NCBI RefSeq assembly: GCF_013393945.1 | Contig: NZ_CP040297.1 | Location: forward strand, 1,566,804-1,630,803 | Direction of reading: 5' to 3' | Source of the DNA: Nostoc sp. TCL26-01 | GTDB taxonomy: Bacteria > Cyanobacteriota > Cyanobacteriia > Cyanobacteriales > Nostocaceae | DNA: 64,000 bases | Shown: piece after piece, positions 11,557 through 21,805 of the stretch | Layout of the letters: the number at the start of each line of letters is the position of its first letter | Numbering within the stretch: the first letter of the stretch is position 1 | Notes under the pieces: generated by a model | What the model was told of the DNA's origin: nothing | Databases searched by the model: none | Seen by the model: only the letters and a program-made list of their open reading frames with translations | Made by a program: the position numbers and the translations under genes

Positions 11557-11650
11557 AGCCATATCTATTGGCTTTGAGGTAAGCAGAGAATTGATGAATC
11601 GTCTGATGTTAATGAGGTAATCTCAGAGTAACTTAAGTTGCTAGCTATGT

Positions 11651-11721
11651 AGTGGTAATCGGTAATTGCTAATTGGTAATGGAGAGGAAATTATTACCCA
11701 TTACCTATTACCCATTACCAG
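11651..11721. repeat. GGTAATT/ATTACC inverted repeat cluster
   Basis: Copies of GGTAATT-type units on the left are answered by ATTACCCATTACC units on the right, so the transcript could fold into an imperfect long hairpin. It lies between the cupin and Uma2 genes. The same unit recurs after the NACHT gene near 48566-48597. Confidence 0.6.
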
Positions 11722-11803
11722 TCCTTCAAAATCTCAGATTCTTGCCTCTTGATTTAAGAGAGCTATGATGTAATCTGAGGCTCCAGGAAAAAGGCGATCG
11801 CTC

Positions 11804-12526
11804 ATGACTACCGAAAACAAGGCCGCAGCCGTTGTAGACTGGGAACACCCCACACCCCCTACAGATTTAATTTTTGATGATGGAGAACCTTTGGAATCAA
11901 ATCGTCACAGAATAGCAATGAATGTGCTGATTCGGTCTCTACAACAAGCTTGGGCTGATCGCTATGACTTTTTCACTGGGGGCAATATGTTTATTTATTA
12001 CAGCAGCACCCAAGTACGTAACAAGGATTTCCGTGGCCCAGATTTTTTTGTTGTTCTCAATGTCAACGGTAATCATCCTCGACAGGGTTGGGTAGTGTGG
12101 GAAGAAGATGGTCGTTATCCTGATGTAATTGTAGAATTAATGTCTCCTTCTACAGCCACAATAGACAAGGGAATCAAAAAAGCCCTCTACGAACAAACTT
12201 TTCATACTTCAGATTATTTTATCTATGACCCCTTTGACCCTAATTCCTTGCGGGGATGGCATTTAGACCATAATCAGCAGTACCAGCCTTTGACACCGAA
12301 TGAGCAAGGATGGTTGTGGTGTCAAAAGTTAAGTTTATGGTTGGGAACAAGTGAGGGAACAATAGACAGAGAAACGGCAATCTGGTTACGATTTTATGAT
12401 GTAGCTGGCAATTTGCTATTGTTACCAGAGGAAGCTGCTGCGGCAAAAGTGAATGATTTAGCCGCAAAGGCAGATCGTCTAGCAGCTAGATTGAGAGAAC
12501 TGGGAGAAAATCCTGATAGTTTGTGA
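11804..12526 (+). CDS. Uma2 family protein (DUF820, PD-(D/E)XK nuclease fold)
   Basis: A 240-residue protein of the Uma2/DUF820 family, which is very abundant in cyanobacteria and predicted to be a PD-(D/E)XK nuclease. The recognisable core is GPDFFVVLNV, PDVIVELMSPSTATIDKGIK and the YEQTF...DYFIYDP segment, giving the acidic and lysine residues of the fold at about residues 85-150. The last 35 residues are alanine- and arginine-rich and probably form a coiled coil (AAKVNDLAAKADRLAARLRE). The biological role of these proteins is not established. A HIP1-like GCGATCGC sits just before the ATG. No partner gene is adjacent. Confidence 0.8.
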   Translation: MTTENKAAAVVDWEHPTPPTDLIFDDGEPLESNRHRIAMNVLIRSLQQAWADRYDFFTGGNMFIYYSSTQVRNKDFRGPDFFVVLNVNGNHPRQGWVVWEEDGRYPDVIVELMSPSTATIDKGIKKALYEQTFHTSDYFIYDPFDPNSLRGWHLDHNQQYQPLTPNEQGWLWCQKLSLWLGTSEGTIDRETAIWLRFYDVAGNLLLLPEEAAAAKVNDLAAKADRLAARLRELGENPDSL

Positions 12527-12640
12527 AGTCTGGGAAAAAGGGGTGTAGGTATTTAAAACCCTTACACAACAAAGAATCTTTCTGAGTAAGTCTTATGCAA
12601 TACTTTAGATATGGTCTTTTCAGTTGTCTAAACTAGTTTC

Positions 12641-12982
12641 ATGATTCATTTGAGCCAAGCCGCAACTAGTGAAATCAATCGTTTAAAATCCAAGCAACAG
12701 CCGAATGCTCTGTTTAGACTAGCAGTTAAGCCAGGTGGTTGTGCTGATTGGTTTTACGATCTGTCTTTTGATGAGCAAATTCAAGTGAGCGATCGCATTA
12801 TTGACCTAAACAACATTCAAATTGTCATTGATCAGGCAAGCTATAATTATATTCATGGTCTAGCAATAGATTATGCTGAGGATCTGATGGGGGGTGGATT
12901 TCGTTTTCAAAATCCCCAAGCCGTTGCTACCTGTGGTTGTGGTAATTCCTTTTCTGTGACAGCACCAATTTTTACTTCCTAA
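12641..12982 (+). CDS. A-type iron-sulfur carrier, HesB/IscA family
   Basis: A 113-residue Fe-S assembly accessory protein. The family's three cysteines are present: one in KPGGCADWF (residue 34) and the pair in TCGCGNSF near residues 98-100. These bind iron or an Fe-S cluster and pass it to target apoproteins in the cytoplasm. The segment after the first cysteine (DWFYDLSF) and MGGGFRFQNPQA fit the family core. It stands about 110 bases upstream of rpsL on the same strand. A good promoter lies between them, so it is probably a separate unit. Which of the several cyanobacterial IscA/SufA/HesB paralogues it is cannot be decided here. Confidence 0.85.
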   Translation: MIHLSQAATSEINRLKSKQQPNALFRLAVKPGGCADWFYDLSFDEQIQVSDRIIDLNNIQIVIDQASYNYIHGLAIDYAEDLMGGGFRFQNPQAVATCGCGNSFSVTAPIFTS

Positions 12983-13008
12983 CATAAAAATTACCATCAT
13001 TTTAACGT

Positions 13009-13038
13009 TTGACATAAACTCATAAAAAAAGCTATAAT
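13009..13038 (+). promoter_or_regulatory. Sigma70-type promoter of the str operon
   Basis: TTGACA at 13009-13014 and TATAAT at 13033-13038 are both perfect consensus boxes, separated by 18 bases, about 50 bases upstream of the rpsL ATG. This is the clearest vegetative promoter seen in the window. Confidence 0.7.
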
Positions 13039-13091
13039 CAGGATTTGTTAAAACTTAGACCTATAATAAGCAGCTTCACGCGCTGTGACTC

Positions 13092-13475
13092 ATGCCAACA
13101 ATACAGCAATTAATCCGTAGTGAACGCGAAAAAGCGCGTCAAAAAACTAAGTCCCCGGCTCTGAAACAATGCCCACAACGTCGGGGTGTTTGTACCAGAG
13201 TCTACACAACCACACCGAAAAAGCCGAACTCAGCCCTACGTAAAGTAGCGCGGGTGAGGCTGACCTCTGGATTTGAAGTAACAGCTTACATTCCAGGCAT
13301 TGGTCACAATTTGCAAGAACACTCAGTTGTCATGATTCGTGGCGGTCGGGTAAAAGATTTACCAGGCGTGAGATACCACATTATCCGGGGAACCTTGGAT
13401 ACAGCCGGAGTTAAAGACCGTAAACAAGGTCGTTCCAAGTATGGAACAAAACGCCCAAAAGAAGCCAAGAAATAA
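13092..13475 (+). CDS. rpsL: 30S ribosomal protein S12
   Basis: A 127-residue ribosomal protein of the decoding centre. The universally conserved [12 protein letters not shown] and [13 protein letters not shown] segments are intact, including the lysines known as streptomycin-resistance positions in other bacteria. The C-terminus ends [15 protein letters not shown]. It is the first gene of the str operon, with the consensus promoter upstream and rpsG 336 bases downstream, an unusually long gap for this operon. Confidence 0.98.
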   Translation: MPTIQQLIRSEREKARQKTKSPALKQCPQRRGVCTRVYTTTPKKPNSALRKVARVRLTSGFEVTAYIPGIGHNLQEHSVVMIRGGRVKDLPGVRYHIIRGTLDTAGVKDRKQGRSKYGTKRPKEAKK

Positions 13476-13811
13476 GTAAAGTGATTAATCGTGCTTGATG
13501 CGATTAGTCGCTTGACTGAGTAATTTCCCAAGACAATTTAGTCCCAGCTTCTACCTCCAACCTGCACTCAGCGAGCAAGTGTAGGCAGAGTAAAAAATGT
13601 TGTAAGCGACAGCAGCATTTGGATTCAGATAATTAAGTTGCTCAGACGTTGTCGCTTTGTACTCCCATAAAAGGTAACAAGTCTATAAATTAGGGTCGCT
13701 GCAACCGGAAAACCAAAATTGCCGAAGTCTAAAATGCGGCTTCTAGAGTTGAGGGAATCCGTTGTTTGATAGCATATAATTTCGTTGCCAAGTCCGAATT
13801 AAGGGTAAAGT
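13476..13811 (+). promoter_or_regulatory. Long rpsL-rpsG spacer with inverted repeat
   Basis: A 336-base gap inside the str operon without a gene. AAGCGACA at 13604-13611 pairs with TGTCGCTT at 13650-13657, and inner bases (AGCAGC with GTTGCT) may extend the stem. TATAAT at 13775-13780 lies just ahead of rpsG but lacks a good -35 box. The region may be a structured leader or hold a second promoter. Confidence 0.4.
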
Positions 13812-14282
13812 ATGTCTCGTCGTGGTGTTATTCAAAGGCGGCCTGTTCCGCCTGACTCTGTATATAACAGTCGGCTTGTGAGTATGATCATCCGCCGGAT
13901 TATGCGTCACGGCAAAAAATCACTAGCTGCACGCATTGTTTACGATGCCTTAAAAACTGTTGAAGAACGCACTGGTAATAATGCTCTAGAAGTGTTTGAA
14001 AGAGCAGTCCGGAACGCCACCCCTCTTGTAGAGGTAAAAGCGCGTCGTGTTGGTGGTGCAACTTATCAAGTACCGATGGAAGTCCGTTCAGAAAGAGGTA
14101 CTACCCTCGCATTACGTTGGCTGGTACAATTTTCAAGGAGTAGACCCGGACGCACAATGGCCGGCAAATTAGCTAATGAATTACTAGATGCTGCCAACGA
14201 AACCGGAAATGCTATTCGCAAACGGGAAGAAACACACCGGATGGCGGAAGCAAACAAAGCATTTGCACACTATCGTTACTAA
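13812..14282 (+). CDS. rpsG: 30S ribosomal protein S7
   Basis: A 156-residue primary 16S rRNA-binding protein that organises the 3' (head) domain of the small subunit. The start [15 protein letters not shown] and the conserved [13 protein letters not shown] and [20 protein letters not shown] segments are typical, and the length matches bacterial S7. It lies between rpsL and fusA as in most bacteria. In enterobacteria S7 represses this operon. Whether that holds here cannot be read from the sequence. Confidence 0.98.
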   Translation: MSRRGVIQRRPVPPDSVYNSRLVSMIIRRIMRHGKKSLAARIVYDALKTVEERTGNNALEVFERAVRNATPLVEVKARRVGGATYQVPMEVRSERGTTLALRWLVQFSRSRPGRTMAGKLANELLDAANETGNAIRKREETHRMAEANKAFAHYRY

Positions 14283-14422
14283 GTACAAAAGCGGTATATC
14301 ATGCTTTTAAGAGCGATATATCGCATAATTACAAAAATGCAGACGGTTTTCCGTAAAAGTATAGAATCTTAACAAAGAGTAATATACAAGATATCATGAG
14401 GCAAAAACTATAGGAGGTTATT

Positions 14423-16501
14423 GTGGCACGTACTAACCCGCTAGAGAAGGTACGCAATATCGGTATTGCGGCGCATATAGATGCGGGTAAAACAACTACA
14501 ACAGAGAGAATATTGTTTTACTCTGGAATAATTCATAAAATTGGTGAAGTTCACGAAGGAACTGCTGTTACTGACTGGATGGATCAAGAGCGTGAGCGCG
14601 GAATTACCATCACGGCGGCGGCAATCAGTACCAGTTGGAAAGATCATCAAATTAACATTATCGATACTCCGGGTCACGTAGACTTCACAATTGAAGTTGA
14701 ACGCTCTATGCGGGTGTTGGATGGTGTAATTGCGGTATTTTGTTCCGTAGGTGGTGTCCAACCCCAATCAGAAACAGTTTGGCGGCAAGCAGACCGTTAC
14801 AAAGTGCCTCGGATTGCTTTTATTAACAAAATGGATCGCACTGGCGCGAACTTCTACAAAGTTCATGAACAAATGCGCGATCGCCTGCGGGCAAATGCTA
14901 TTGCCATTCAACTACCAATTGGTAGTGAAACCGACTTCAAAGGCATTGTAGACTTGGTACGCAAGCGTGCATATATTTACACCAACGACCAAGGTACAGA
15001 TATCCAAGAGACGGATATCCCAGCAGATATGCAAGAGCAAACCGAAGAGTACTACACCAAATTGGTAGAAGCAGTTGCCGAAACTGATGACGATTTGATG
15101 AATAAGTACTTTGAGGGTGAAGCACTGACCGAAGCCGAAATCCGTGCTGCTCTACGTAAAGGAACAATTGCTGGCACAATTGTCCCAGTATTGTGTGGTT
15201 CAGCCTTTAAAAACAAAGGCGTGCAATTGATGCTGGATGCGGTAGTAGATTATCTACCAGCACCCATCGATGTACCAGCTATTCAAGGCACACTGCCTAA
15301 TGGTGATACTGTAGAACGTCGTGCTGACGATAACGAACCCCTATCAGCTCTAGCATTCAAAATTATGGCTGACCCTTATGGTCGCCTGACCTTCGTTCGA
15401 GTTTACTCTGGTGTTCTGAAAAAAGGTAGTTACATTCTCAATGCTACTAAGAACAAAAAAGAACGGATCTCCCGCTTGGTGATTTTGAAAGCAGATGAAA
15501 GGCAAGATGTTGAAGAACTACGTGCGGGTGATTTAGGCGCAGCACTAGGCTTAAAAGACACCTTGACTGGTGATACAATTACTGATGAAAATGCACCAGT
15601 AATTCTCGAATCACTGTTTATTCCTGAGCCTGTAATCTCGGTAGCGGTTGAACCCAAAACCAAGAACGACATGGACAAACTGTCCAAGGCGTTGCAATCT
15701 CTCTCAGAAGAAGACCCGACCTTCCGTGTCAACGTTGACCCAGAAACCAACCAAACCGTGATTGCAGGGATGGGAGAACTCCACCTAGAAATTCTCGTAG
15801 ACAGAATGTTACGGGAATTCAAAGTGGAAGCGAACGTTGGTGCGCCACAAGTAGCTTACCGAGAAACGATTCGTAAACAAGTTACCAACGTGGAAGGTAA
15901 GTTCATCCGTCAAAGTGGTGGTAAAGGTCAATACGGTCACGTTGTCATCAACTTGGAACCAGGTGAACCCGGTACAGGCTTTGAATTCGTTTCTAAAATT
16001 GTCGGCGGTGTAGTACCGAAAGAGTACATTGGCCCAGCTGAACAAGGTATGAAAGAAAGCTGTGAATCTGGTATTTTAGCTGGATATCCACTGATTGATG
16101 TGAAAGCAACGCTAGTTCATGGTTCTTACCACGATGTAGACTCTTCGGAAATGGCTTTCAAAATTGCTGGCTCAATGGCAATGAAAGAAGCTGTACTGAA
16201 AGCTTCACCAGTACTGTTAGAGCCTGTGATGAAAGTAGAAGTGGAAGTTCCTGAAGACTTTATCGGGAACGTCATTGGTGACCTGATCTCCCGGCGAGGG
16301 CAGATTGAAAGCCAAAGCACTGAACAGGGACTCGCTAAAGTAGCATCGAAAGTGCCACTGGCGACCATGTTCGGCTACGCCACTGATATCCGGTCGAAAA
16401 CCCAAGGTCGGGGTATCTTTACGATGGAGTTCAGCCACTACGAAGAGGTGCCTCGCAGCGTAGCTGAAACTATCATTGCCAAAAGTAAAGGGAACGCTTA
16501 A
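14423..16501 (+). CDS. fusA: Translation elongation factor G
   Basis: A 692-residue GTPase that drives ribosomal translocation and, with ribosome recycling factor, subunit splitting. The G-domain motifs are intact: [12 protein letters not shown] (P loop), the RGITITAA switch I region, DTPGHVDF and NKMDRTGA. Domains II to V follow in normal order and the protein ends near [16 protein letters not shown]. The start is GTG at 14423, fixed by AGGAGG at 14412-14417 five bases upstream. It is followed by tuf after 22 bases, so the two are co-transcribed. Confidence 0.98.
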   Translation: MARTNPLEKVRNIGIAAHIDAGKTTTTERILFYSGIIHKIGEVHEGTAVTDWMDQERERGITITAAAISTSWKDHQINIIDTPGHVDFTIEVERSMRVLDGVIAVFCSVGGVQPQSETVWRQADRYKVPRIAFINKMDRTGANFYKVHEQMRDRLRANAIAIQLPIGSETDFKGIVDLVRKRAYIYTNDQGTDIQETDIPADMQEQTEEYYTKLVEAVAETDDDLMNKYFEGEALTEAEIRAALRKGTIAGTIVPVLCGSAFKNKGVQLMLDAVVDYLPAPIDVPAIQGTLPNGDTVERRADDNEPLSALAFKIMADPYGRLTFVRVYSGVLKKGSYILNATKNKKERISRLVILKADERQDVEELRAGDLGAALGLKDTLTGDTITDENAPVILESLFIPEPVISVAVEPKTKNDMDKLSKALQSLSEEDPTFRVNVDPETNQTVIAGMGELHLEILVDRMLREFKVEANVGAPQVAYRETIRKQVTNVEGKFIRQSGGKGQYGHVVINLEPGEPGTGFEFVSKIVGGVVPKEYIGPAEQGMKESCESGILAGYPLIDVKATLVHGSYHDVDSSEMAFKIAGSMAMKEAVLKASPVLLEPVMKVEVEVPEDFIGNVIGDLISRRGQIESQSTEQGLAKVASKVPLATMFGYATDIRSKTQGRGIFTMEFSHYEEVPRSVAETIIAKSKGNA

Positions 16502-16523
16502 TTAAAAAAGGAAACTAGGAATC

Positions 16524-17753
16524 ATGGCACGCGCAAAGTTTGAAAGGAATAAACCCCACATTAACATTGGTACAGTTGGCCACGTTGACCACGGTAAAAC
16601 TACCTTGACAGCAGCCATTACCATGACCTTGGCAGCTCTTGGTCAAGCTGTAGCTAAAGGCTACGACCAAATCGACAACGCACCTGAAGAAAAGGCGCGG
16701 GGTATCACCATCAATACTGCTCACGTTGAGTATGAAACCGAAAAACGGCACTATGCTCACGTAGATTGTCCAGGACACGCCGACTATGTGAAGAACATGA
16801 TTACAGGCGCGGCTCAGATGGATGGAGGTATCCTCGTAGTTGCTGCTACCGATGGCCCTATGCCCCAAACTCGTGAACATATCCTGTTAGCAAAACAGGT
16901 TGGTGTTCCTAGTCTGGTTGTTTTCTTAAATAAAGAAGACTTGATGGATGACCCAGAACTTCTGGAACTCGTAGAACTAGAATTGCGGGAACTGCTGACT
17001 AGCTACGATTTCCCTGGTGATGATATCCCCATCATCAAGGGATCTGGTCTGCAAGCCTTAGAAGCAATGACCAAAAATCCCAAGACCCAACGGGGTGAAA
17101 ATGAGTGGGTAGATAAAATCTACGAATTGATGGATGCTGTAGATTCCTACATCCCCACCCCTGAGCGTGATGTAGACAAACCCTTCCTGATGGCAGTGGA
17201 AGACGTATTCTCCATCACTGGTCGTGGTACTGTGGCTACTGGTCGGATTGAACGGGGTGTAGTAAAAGTCGGCGATAACGTTGAATTAGTGGGTATCAGA
17301 GATACTCGCGCTACCACCGTAACTGGGATTGAGATGTTCAAGAAGAGTCTCGACCAAGGTATGGCTGGGGATAACGCTGGCGTACTCTTGCGTGGTATCC
17401 AAAAGGCTGATATTGAACGGGGTATGGTGTTAGCTAAACCCGGTTCTATCACTCCTCATACCCAATTTGAAGGTGAAGTATACGTTCTCACCGAAAAAGA
17501 AGGTGGACGGAAAACACCATTCTTCCCTGGCTACCGTCCTCAGTTCTACGTGCGGACAACAGATGTGACAGGGACAATTACAACCTTCACCTCTGATGAT
17601 GGTAGTGCAGCAGAAATGGTCATGCCCGGCGATCGCATCAAGATGACAGTAGAATTGATCAACCCCATTGCTATTGAGCAAGGGATGCGTTTTGCTATTC
17701 GTGAAGGTGGTCGCACCATTGGTGCTGGTGTCGTCGCCAAAATCCTCAAATAG
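16524..17753 (+). CDS. tuf: Translation elongation factor Tu
   Basis: A 409-residue GTPase that delivers aminoacyl-tRNA to the ribosome. [34 protein letters not shown] and NKEDLMDD are the G-domain signatures, followed by the two beta-barrel domains and the C-terminal [10 protein letters not shown]. The length of 409 rather than 394 reflects the insertion typical of cyanobacterial and plastid EF-Tu. It is the only tuf copy in the window. A strong terminator follows it. Confidence 0.98.
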   Translation: MARAKFERNKPHINIGTVGHVDHGKTTLTAAITMTLAALGQAVAKGYDQIDNAPEEKARGITINTAHVEYETEKRHYAHVDCPGHADYVKNMITGAAQMDGGILVVAATDGPMPQTREHILLAKQVGVPSLVVFLNKEDLMDDPELLELVELELRELLTSYDFPGDDIPIIKGSGLQALEAMTKNPKTQRGENEWVDKIYELMDAVDSYIPTPERDVDKPFLMAVEDVFSITGRGTVATGRIERGVVKVGDNVELVGIRDTRATTVTGIEMFKKSLDQGMAGDNAGVLLRGIQKADIERGMVLAKPGSITPHTQFEGEVYVLTEKEGGRKTPFFPGYRPQFYVRTTDVTGTITTFTSDDGSAAEMVMPGDRIKMTVELINPIAIEQGMRFAIREGGRTIGAGVVAKILK

Positions 17754-17775
17754 CACCTGTTGATTAGTATAAATC

Positions 17776-17811
17776 AGAGCAGAGATGCCAAACAGCCTCT
17801 CTGCTCTTTTA
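17776..17811 (+). terminator. Intrinsic-type terminator between tuf and rpsJ
   Basis: AGAGCAGAGA at 17776-17785 and TCTCTGCTCT at 17798-17807 form a perfect 10-bp stem with a 12-base loop, followed by TTT. It lies 22 bases after the tuf stop and before rpsJ, so it should stop or attenuate transcription entering rpsJ. Confidence 0.75.
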
Positions 17812-17927
17812 TCTGGCTTGAAGGATTGGGGATTGGGTATATGAAAGAATGTAACCCAGTCCCTGATCCCCAGTTCCAGTCCCTATCCCCCACTCCCCTA
17901 AATAAATCAGAACCTGGAAAACTCAAG

Positions 17928-18245
17928 ATGGCTACTTTACAGCAGCAGAAGATTAGAATTCGTTTACAAGCTTTTGACCGTCGATTATTAGATACATCTT
18001 GCGAGAAGATTGTAGACACAGCTAACCGGACTAACGCTACAGCTATAGGCCCAATTCCTCTCCCAACAAAACGGAAAATCTACTGCGTGCTGCGATCGCC
18101 TCACGTAGATAAAGATTCACGGGAACACTTTGAAACCCGCACCCATCGCCGCATTATTGATATCTACCAGCCTTCTTCTAAAACTATTGATGCTCTGATG
18201 AAGTTAGATTTACCTTCAGGTGTAGACATTGAAGTAAAACTTTAA
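17928..18245 (+). CDS. rpsJ: 30S ribosomal protein S10
   Basis: A 105-residue ribosomal protein and, in other bacteria, the NusE antitermination factor. [19 protein letters not shown] is the normal N-terminus, so the ATG at 17928 is chosen over an in-frame extension back to 17760 that would run through the tuf terminator and a repeat. [17 protein letters not shown] and [15 protein letters not shown] are conserved. It is last in the str cluster, as in other cyanobacteria. The intervening terminator suggests partial uncoupling from tuf. Confidence 0.97.
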   Translation: MATLQQQKIRIRLQAFDRRLLDTSCEKIVDTANRTNATAIGPIPLPTKRKIYCVLRSPHVDKDSREHFETRTHRRIIDIYQPSSKTIDALMKLDLPSGVDIEVKL

Positions 18246-18345
18246 TAAGTTATTAGTCAATTGTCCACAGTCAATAGTCAAAATGACAAATTTGTGTAAG
18301 AATTTATCAACTAATGACTTTTGACTACTGTATGAATATTTACTC

Positions 18346-18375
18346 AGCCCTGAAAAATTTCTTTCGGGGCTTTTT
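18346..18375 (+). terminator. Terminator downstream of rpsJ
   Basis: AGCCCTGAAA (18346-18355) pairs with TTTCGGGGCT (18362-18371) with one T-G wobble and a 6-base loop, followed by a run of T. It marks the end of the str operon. Confidence 0.75.
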
Positions 18376-18475
18376 ATTAGCTGTAAATCAAGTGATAGAA
18401 TGTAACAAAGTACGGGAAAATCAGAGAAAAGTAGATTGATAAATTTTAAAAGATTAAATTTATACTTAGGTAACA

Positions 18476-19126
18476 ATGACATCTTCTTCTAGAATTGCAG
18501 TCCGTGAACTACCTCTGTTCCCGTTACCCGAAGTAGTTCTCTTCCCCACCAGACCATTACCCCTGCACATCTTTGAATTCCGCTACCGGATCATGATGAA
18601 CACGATTTTGGATAGCGATCGCAGGTTTGGTGTGTTGATGGTTGACCCGGCTACAGGCACAATTGCTAATGTCGGCTGCTGTGCAGAAATTGTTCAATAC
18701 CAGCGTTTACCAGATGACCGGATGAAAATGCTGACTTTGGGACAACAAAGATTCCGCGTTTTAGAATATGTCCGGGAAAAACCCTATCGTGTTGGTTTAG
18801 TAGAGTGGTTAGAAGATCAACCACCTAGTAAAGATTTACGTCCTTTAGGGGCTGAGGTAGAACAACTATTACGGGATGTAGTTCGTCTTTCAGCTAAATT
18901 AACAGAACAAAATATCGAACTTCCAGAAGAGTTACCTGACTTACCAACAGAATTATCTTACTGGGTAGCCAGTAATCTCTACGGTGTGGCAGGAGAGCAA
19001 CAGGCACTATTAGAAATGCAAGATACAGTTGCTCGTTTAGAGCGAGAAGCCGAAATTTTGACCACTACTCGTAATCACTTAGCAGCTCGCTCTGTTCTCA
19101 AAGATACCTTCAATCCCAAACTCTAA
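18476..19126 (+). CDS. LON peptidase substrate-binding domain protein
   Basis: A 216-residue stand-alone LON N-terminal (substrate-binding) domain without the ATPase and protease parts. The opening LPLFPLPEVVLFPTRPLPLH and FEFRYRIMM are diagnostic, as are GTIANVGCCAEI and GQQRFRVLEY. A helical C-terminus follows (EMQDTVARLEREAEIL). In cyanobacteria and chloroplasts such proteins occur widely. Their role in proteolysis or as adaptors is not settled. It stands alone, downstream of the rpsJ terminator. Confidence 0.85.
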   Translation: MTSSSRIAVRELPLFPLPEVVLFPTRPLPLHIFEFRYRIMMNTILDSDRRFGVLMVDPATGTIANVGCCAEIVQYQRLPDDRMKMLTLGQQRFRVLEYVREKPYRVGLVEWLEDQPPSKDLRPLGAEVEQLLRDVVRLSAKLTEQNIELPEELPDLPTELSYWVASNLYGVAGEQQALLEMQDTVARLEREAEILTTTRNHLAARSVLKDTFNPKL

Positions 19127-19137
19127 GTGAGCAATAG

Positions 19138-20016
19138 TCAATTTAATTGAGTACTAACTGATAAGACACCATAACTACCAAAAGTTTTCAAAACTTCTGT
19201 GCAGGTGGTTAATTCTGCTAATGCAGATTTCATTTGTGGTGTACTAGATTCAGCTTCTAAATCGATAAAAAATAAATATTCTCCTAGCGATCGCTTTGTT
19301 GGTCGTGACTCAATCCGGCTAAGATTAATACCTAATTGAGCGAATGTTTGTAGTGGTTTCAGTAATGCGCCGGGGATGTTGGCAGGTAAACTAAAAGCAA
19401 TGGAAGTGTGACTATGACTTTGTAGTGGTAGTTGCTCAATTATATCTGCTTGTGCCTGACTGATTACCCAAAAGCGGGTACAGTTTTCTGGGTAGTCATT
19501 AATATTATTGGCTAGTATGGGCAAATTATAAATTTGCGCAGCGCGGCTAGATGCGATCGCAGCTGTGGTTAAATCCTGTTCTAGTCCTTGCAAGGCTTCA
19601 GTTGTCGAATTACGGGGAATCAGTTGTGCATTGGGTAAGAACTCACCTAACCATCTTTGACATTGAGCTAAAGCTTGTGGGTGAGAGTAGACAGTTTTAA
19701 TTGCATCTAAGCTAGCAGCGCCAGAAATTAATTCATGGACGATGGGCATCACTAAGGCTAACTGGATTTGTAAACTGTCTAATTGCCATAGTGAATCCAT
19801 TGTCATTGTGACGCTGCCTTCAATAGAATTTTCTACCGGGACGACAGCTAAGTGGGTTTGGCCTCGACTAACGGCTTGCAGAGATTGAGCAATACTGGGA
19901 TAAGGGCATAAGTTAGCAGCAATTCCCGCATTTTCAGCCAGCCATTTGGCATAAAAAATAGTTACTTGTTCAGCGTAAGTTCCTGGGGGGCCTAAATGAG
20001 CGATCGATATAGTCAC
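19138..20016 (-). CDS. pheA: Prephenate dehydratase
   Basis: A 292-residue enzyme that decarboxylates and dehydrates prephenate to phenylpyruvate in phenylalanine synthesis. The start IAHLGPPGTYAEQ, the active-site VPVENSIEGSVTMTMD segment and NCTRFWVI (the conserved TRF) identify the periplasmic-binding-like catalytic domain. The C-terminal third is an ACT domain (GINLSRIESRPTKRSLGEY), which usually binds phenylalanine for feedback inhibition. There is no chorismate mutase fusion. It converges on the LON-domain gene and is not in an operon. Confidence 0.95.
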   Translation of the reverse strand: MTISIAHLGPPGTYAEQVTIFYAKWLAENAGIAANLCPYPSIAQSLQAVSRGQTHLAVVPVENSIEGSVTMTMDSLWQLDSLQIQLALVMPIVHELISGAASLDAIKTVYSHPQALAQCQRWLGEFLPNAQLIPRNSTTEALQGLEQDLTTAAIASSRAAQIYNLPILANNINDYPENCTRFWVISQAQADIIEQLPLQSHSHTSIAFSLPANIPGALLKPLQTFAQLGINLSRIESRPTKRSLGEYLFFIDLEAESSTPQMKSALAELTTCTEVLKTFGSYGVLSVSTQLN

Positions 20017-20119
20017 GGTTTTTTGTTCTTAGTTAATTGTTGACTGTCAGGTTAAATTTGGCATTGTCAATGACTGTATCATAGGCACAACCAGTCTTTT
20101 TTTAAACTAAAATATTCGA

Positions 20120-21805
20120 CTAAATATTGTTAGTTTTTGCTGCACAGCGATACACTCTATAACTGTATTCACCAGCAAATCGTCCAGGTTTTTTGTCCCA
20201 GATACAGTTCTGAGATGCCAAATCTACTGGAGTGCGAAATTCCACTAACCATAGGTCTAAAGGTCGTGGTAATTTAGTCAACTGTTGAGACAAAACTTGT
20301 GTGGATTGAGTGTAAGTTTTACTTGCTGCATCTTGACGAGCTAGAAAAAACTGCAAATTTTTCCCAGGCTGATTTGGCAATTCCCAAGCTAACCCCATCA
20401 ATCTACCAGTTTGACCGTGATGTAGGTGTGTTGTGGCAATCAATACATCATTTGGGGATGCTTTATCAATGATGGCAGCAAGAATATCAGGACGTTGATT
20501 TTGCAGATAACCCAGGTTCCCGACAACTGTGATTCCACCAAGAGTAGCCATAAGTAAAATTATGCTGGTAGCAACTTTGGCATTGACTAAAAACTTAAAT
20601 TCCTGTGCTTGAACCCAACAACCAGCCAAGGCAGACCCCAATAGTAAAATGACAGCCGGTGCGATAATAAATTGAAACCGGGCTGCTAAGGTTAAGTCTT
20701 GTCCTAAAACGTAGGTAAAAAACAAACACAAAGCGATCGCCACTACAATATACCCACTAATAATTTGTATTCCTAAGCGAGTATGCGGATTTTGCTGCTG
20801 GACTTTTAGCCCGTTGATCAGGTGGGGGACACTCCAGCCCAAAAATAATAATGTCACCACGCCAGAAGCGATCGCCACCGTTAAGGGTAAACTTGTCAAA
20901 GCTGATGGCAACAGTAACAGCATACTCAATAGCCAAAGTAGTAAGCGTCCTAATGGTTCTAGCCATCTGACTTGTGGGTTACTGCTAGCTACCCAAGTTG
21001 TTAAATCGCTACCGGGTATATTTTGGAGAACAGGAACCCAAACTAGGCATCCCATCAAGGTTCCTACGGCAACTATGGCGATACGCCGCCAATTAACGCT
21101 AACCTCCTGGCGAGTTTGCCAAATTTGCCCCAGCAAAACTATGCCTTGAGCAAGTAGGGTGAAACTAAAAAAATAATGGGTTGCTACTCCTAAACTGTTG
21201 ATGATTATCCAGACTAGTATTAACCAAATCGGTAGAGATTGTTGGCGATGAATCCCTTGGATGGCCTTCACCAGACAAAATAAAGAAGCAATCACCAATA
21301 ACATGGCCAAACTATAATGACGGGCTTCCCTACTTAAAAAAACTATATAAGGTGAGACTGCCATCATCGCAGCTGCCATCTGACCAACTAATTTGGAACC
21401 AAAAGTCACATAGCCCAAACCAAACATCGCGGGAATTGAGATAATTCCTAGTAAAGCACTGAGCGATCGCACTACCCAAATTGAAGCTATCTCTCCCGTG
21501 GGCGAAAACATTTTCAGCCAGAAGTGAACCAGGACAAAATAAACTGGTGGGTGGTTACTCTCATTTAACAGATTTTCTACAACCTGACTTACTCCTGTTG
21601 TGGGTAGGATTTGTAGTGGTTGCAGCAGCACATCCGGACTAATGAGTTGGTTAAGTGGCACTGTGCGAAAACTATGCCCCAAGCTAAAAACCATCGTGGC
21701 ACACTCATCAGTCCAAGGGGGAAGAGTAGCTAAACCCAGGAAGCGTAAACCAACGCCAATTGCTAACCATAGCATTAATAGCAGTAGGTGGGGGTGGTTT
21801 TTCAT
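20120..21805 (-). CDS. Polytopic membrane glycosyltransferase (GT39/ArnT-like)
   Basis: A 561-residue integral membrane protein with about ten or more hydrophobic segments. After the first segment comes PPWTDECATMV with an acidic pair. Farther on, ESNHPPVYFVLVHFWLK resembles the second conserved loop of dolichyl/undecaprenyl-phosphate mannosyltransferase-type enzymes. The C-terminal 90 residues form a soluble extracytoplasmic domain. It probably transfers a sugar from a lipid-phosphate donor outside the membrane. It is a different protein from the one cut at the left edge. Donor and acceptor are unknown. Confidence 0.75.
   Translation of the reverse strand: MKNHPHLLLLMLWLAIGVGLRFLGLATLPPWTDECATMVFSLGHSFRTVPLNQLISPDVLLQPLQILPTTGVSQVVENLLNESNHPPVYFVLVHFWLKMFSPTGEIASIWVVRSLSALLGIISIPAMFGLGYVTFGSKLVGQMAAAMMAVSPYIVFLSREARHYSLAMLLVIASLFCLVKAIQGIHRQQSLPIWLILVWIIINSLGVATHYFFSFTLLAQGIVLLGQIWQTRQEVSVNWRRIAIVAVGTLMGCLVWVPVLQNIPGSDLTTWVASSNPQVRWLEPLGRLLLWLLSMLLLLPSALTSLPLTVAIASGVVTLLFLGWSVPHLINGLKVQQQNPHTRLGIQIISGYIVVAIALCLFFTYVLGQDLTLAARFQFIIAPAVILLLGSALAGCWVQAQEFKFLVNAKVATSIILLMATLGGITVVGNLGYLQNQRPDILAAIIDKASPNDVLIATTHLHHGQTGRLMGLAWELPNQPGKNLQFFLARQDAASKTYTQSTQVLSQQLTKLPRPLDLWLVEFRTPVDLASQNCIWDKKPGRFAGEYSYRVYRCAAKTNNI

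Noticed and set aside
17760..17927. N-terminal extension of rpsJ
   Set aside because: The in-frame extension runs through the tuf terminator and a repeat. S10 normally starts at [12 protein letters not shown], at 17928.
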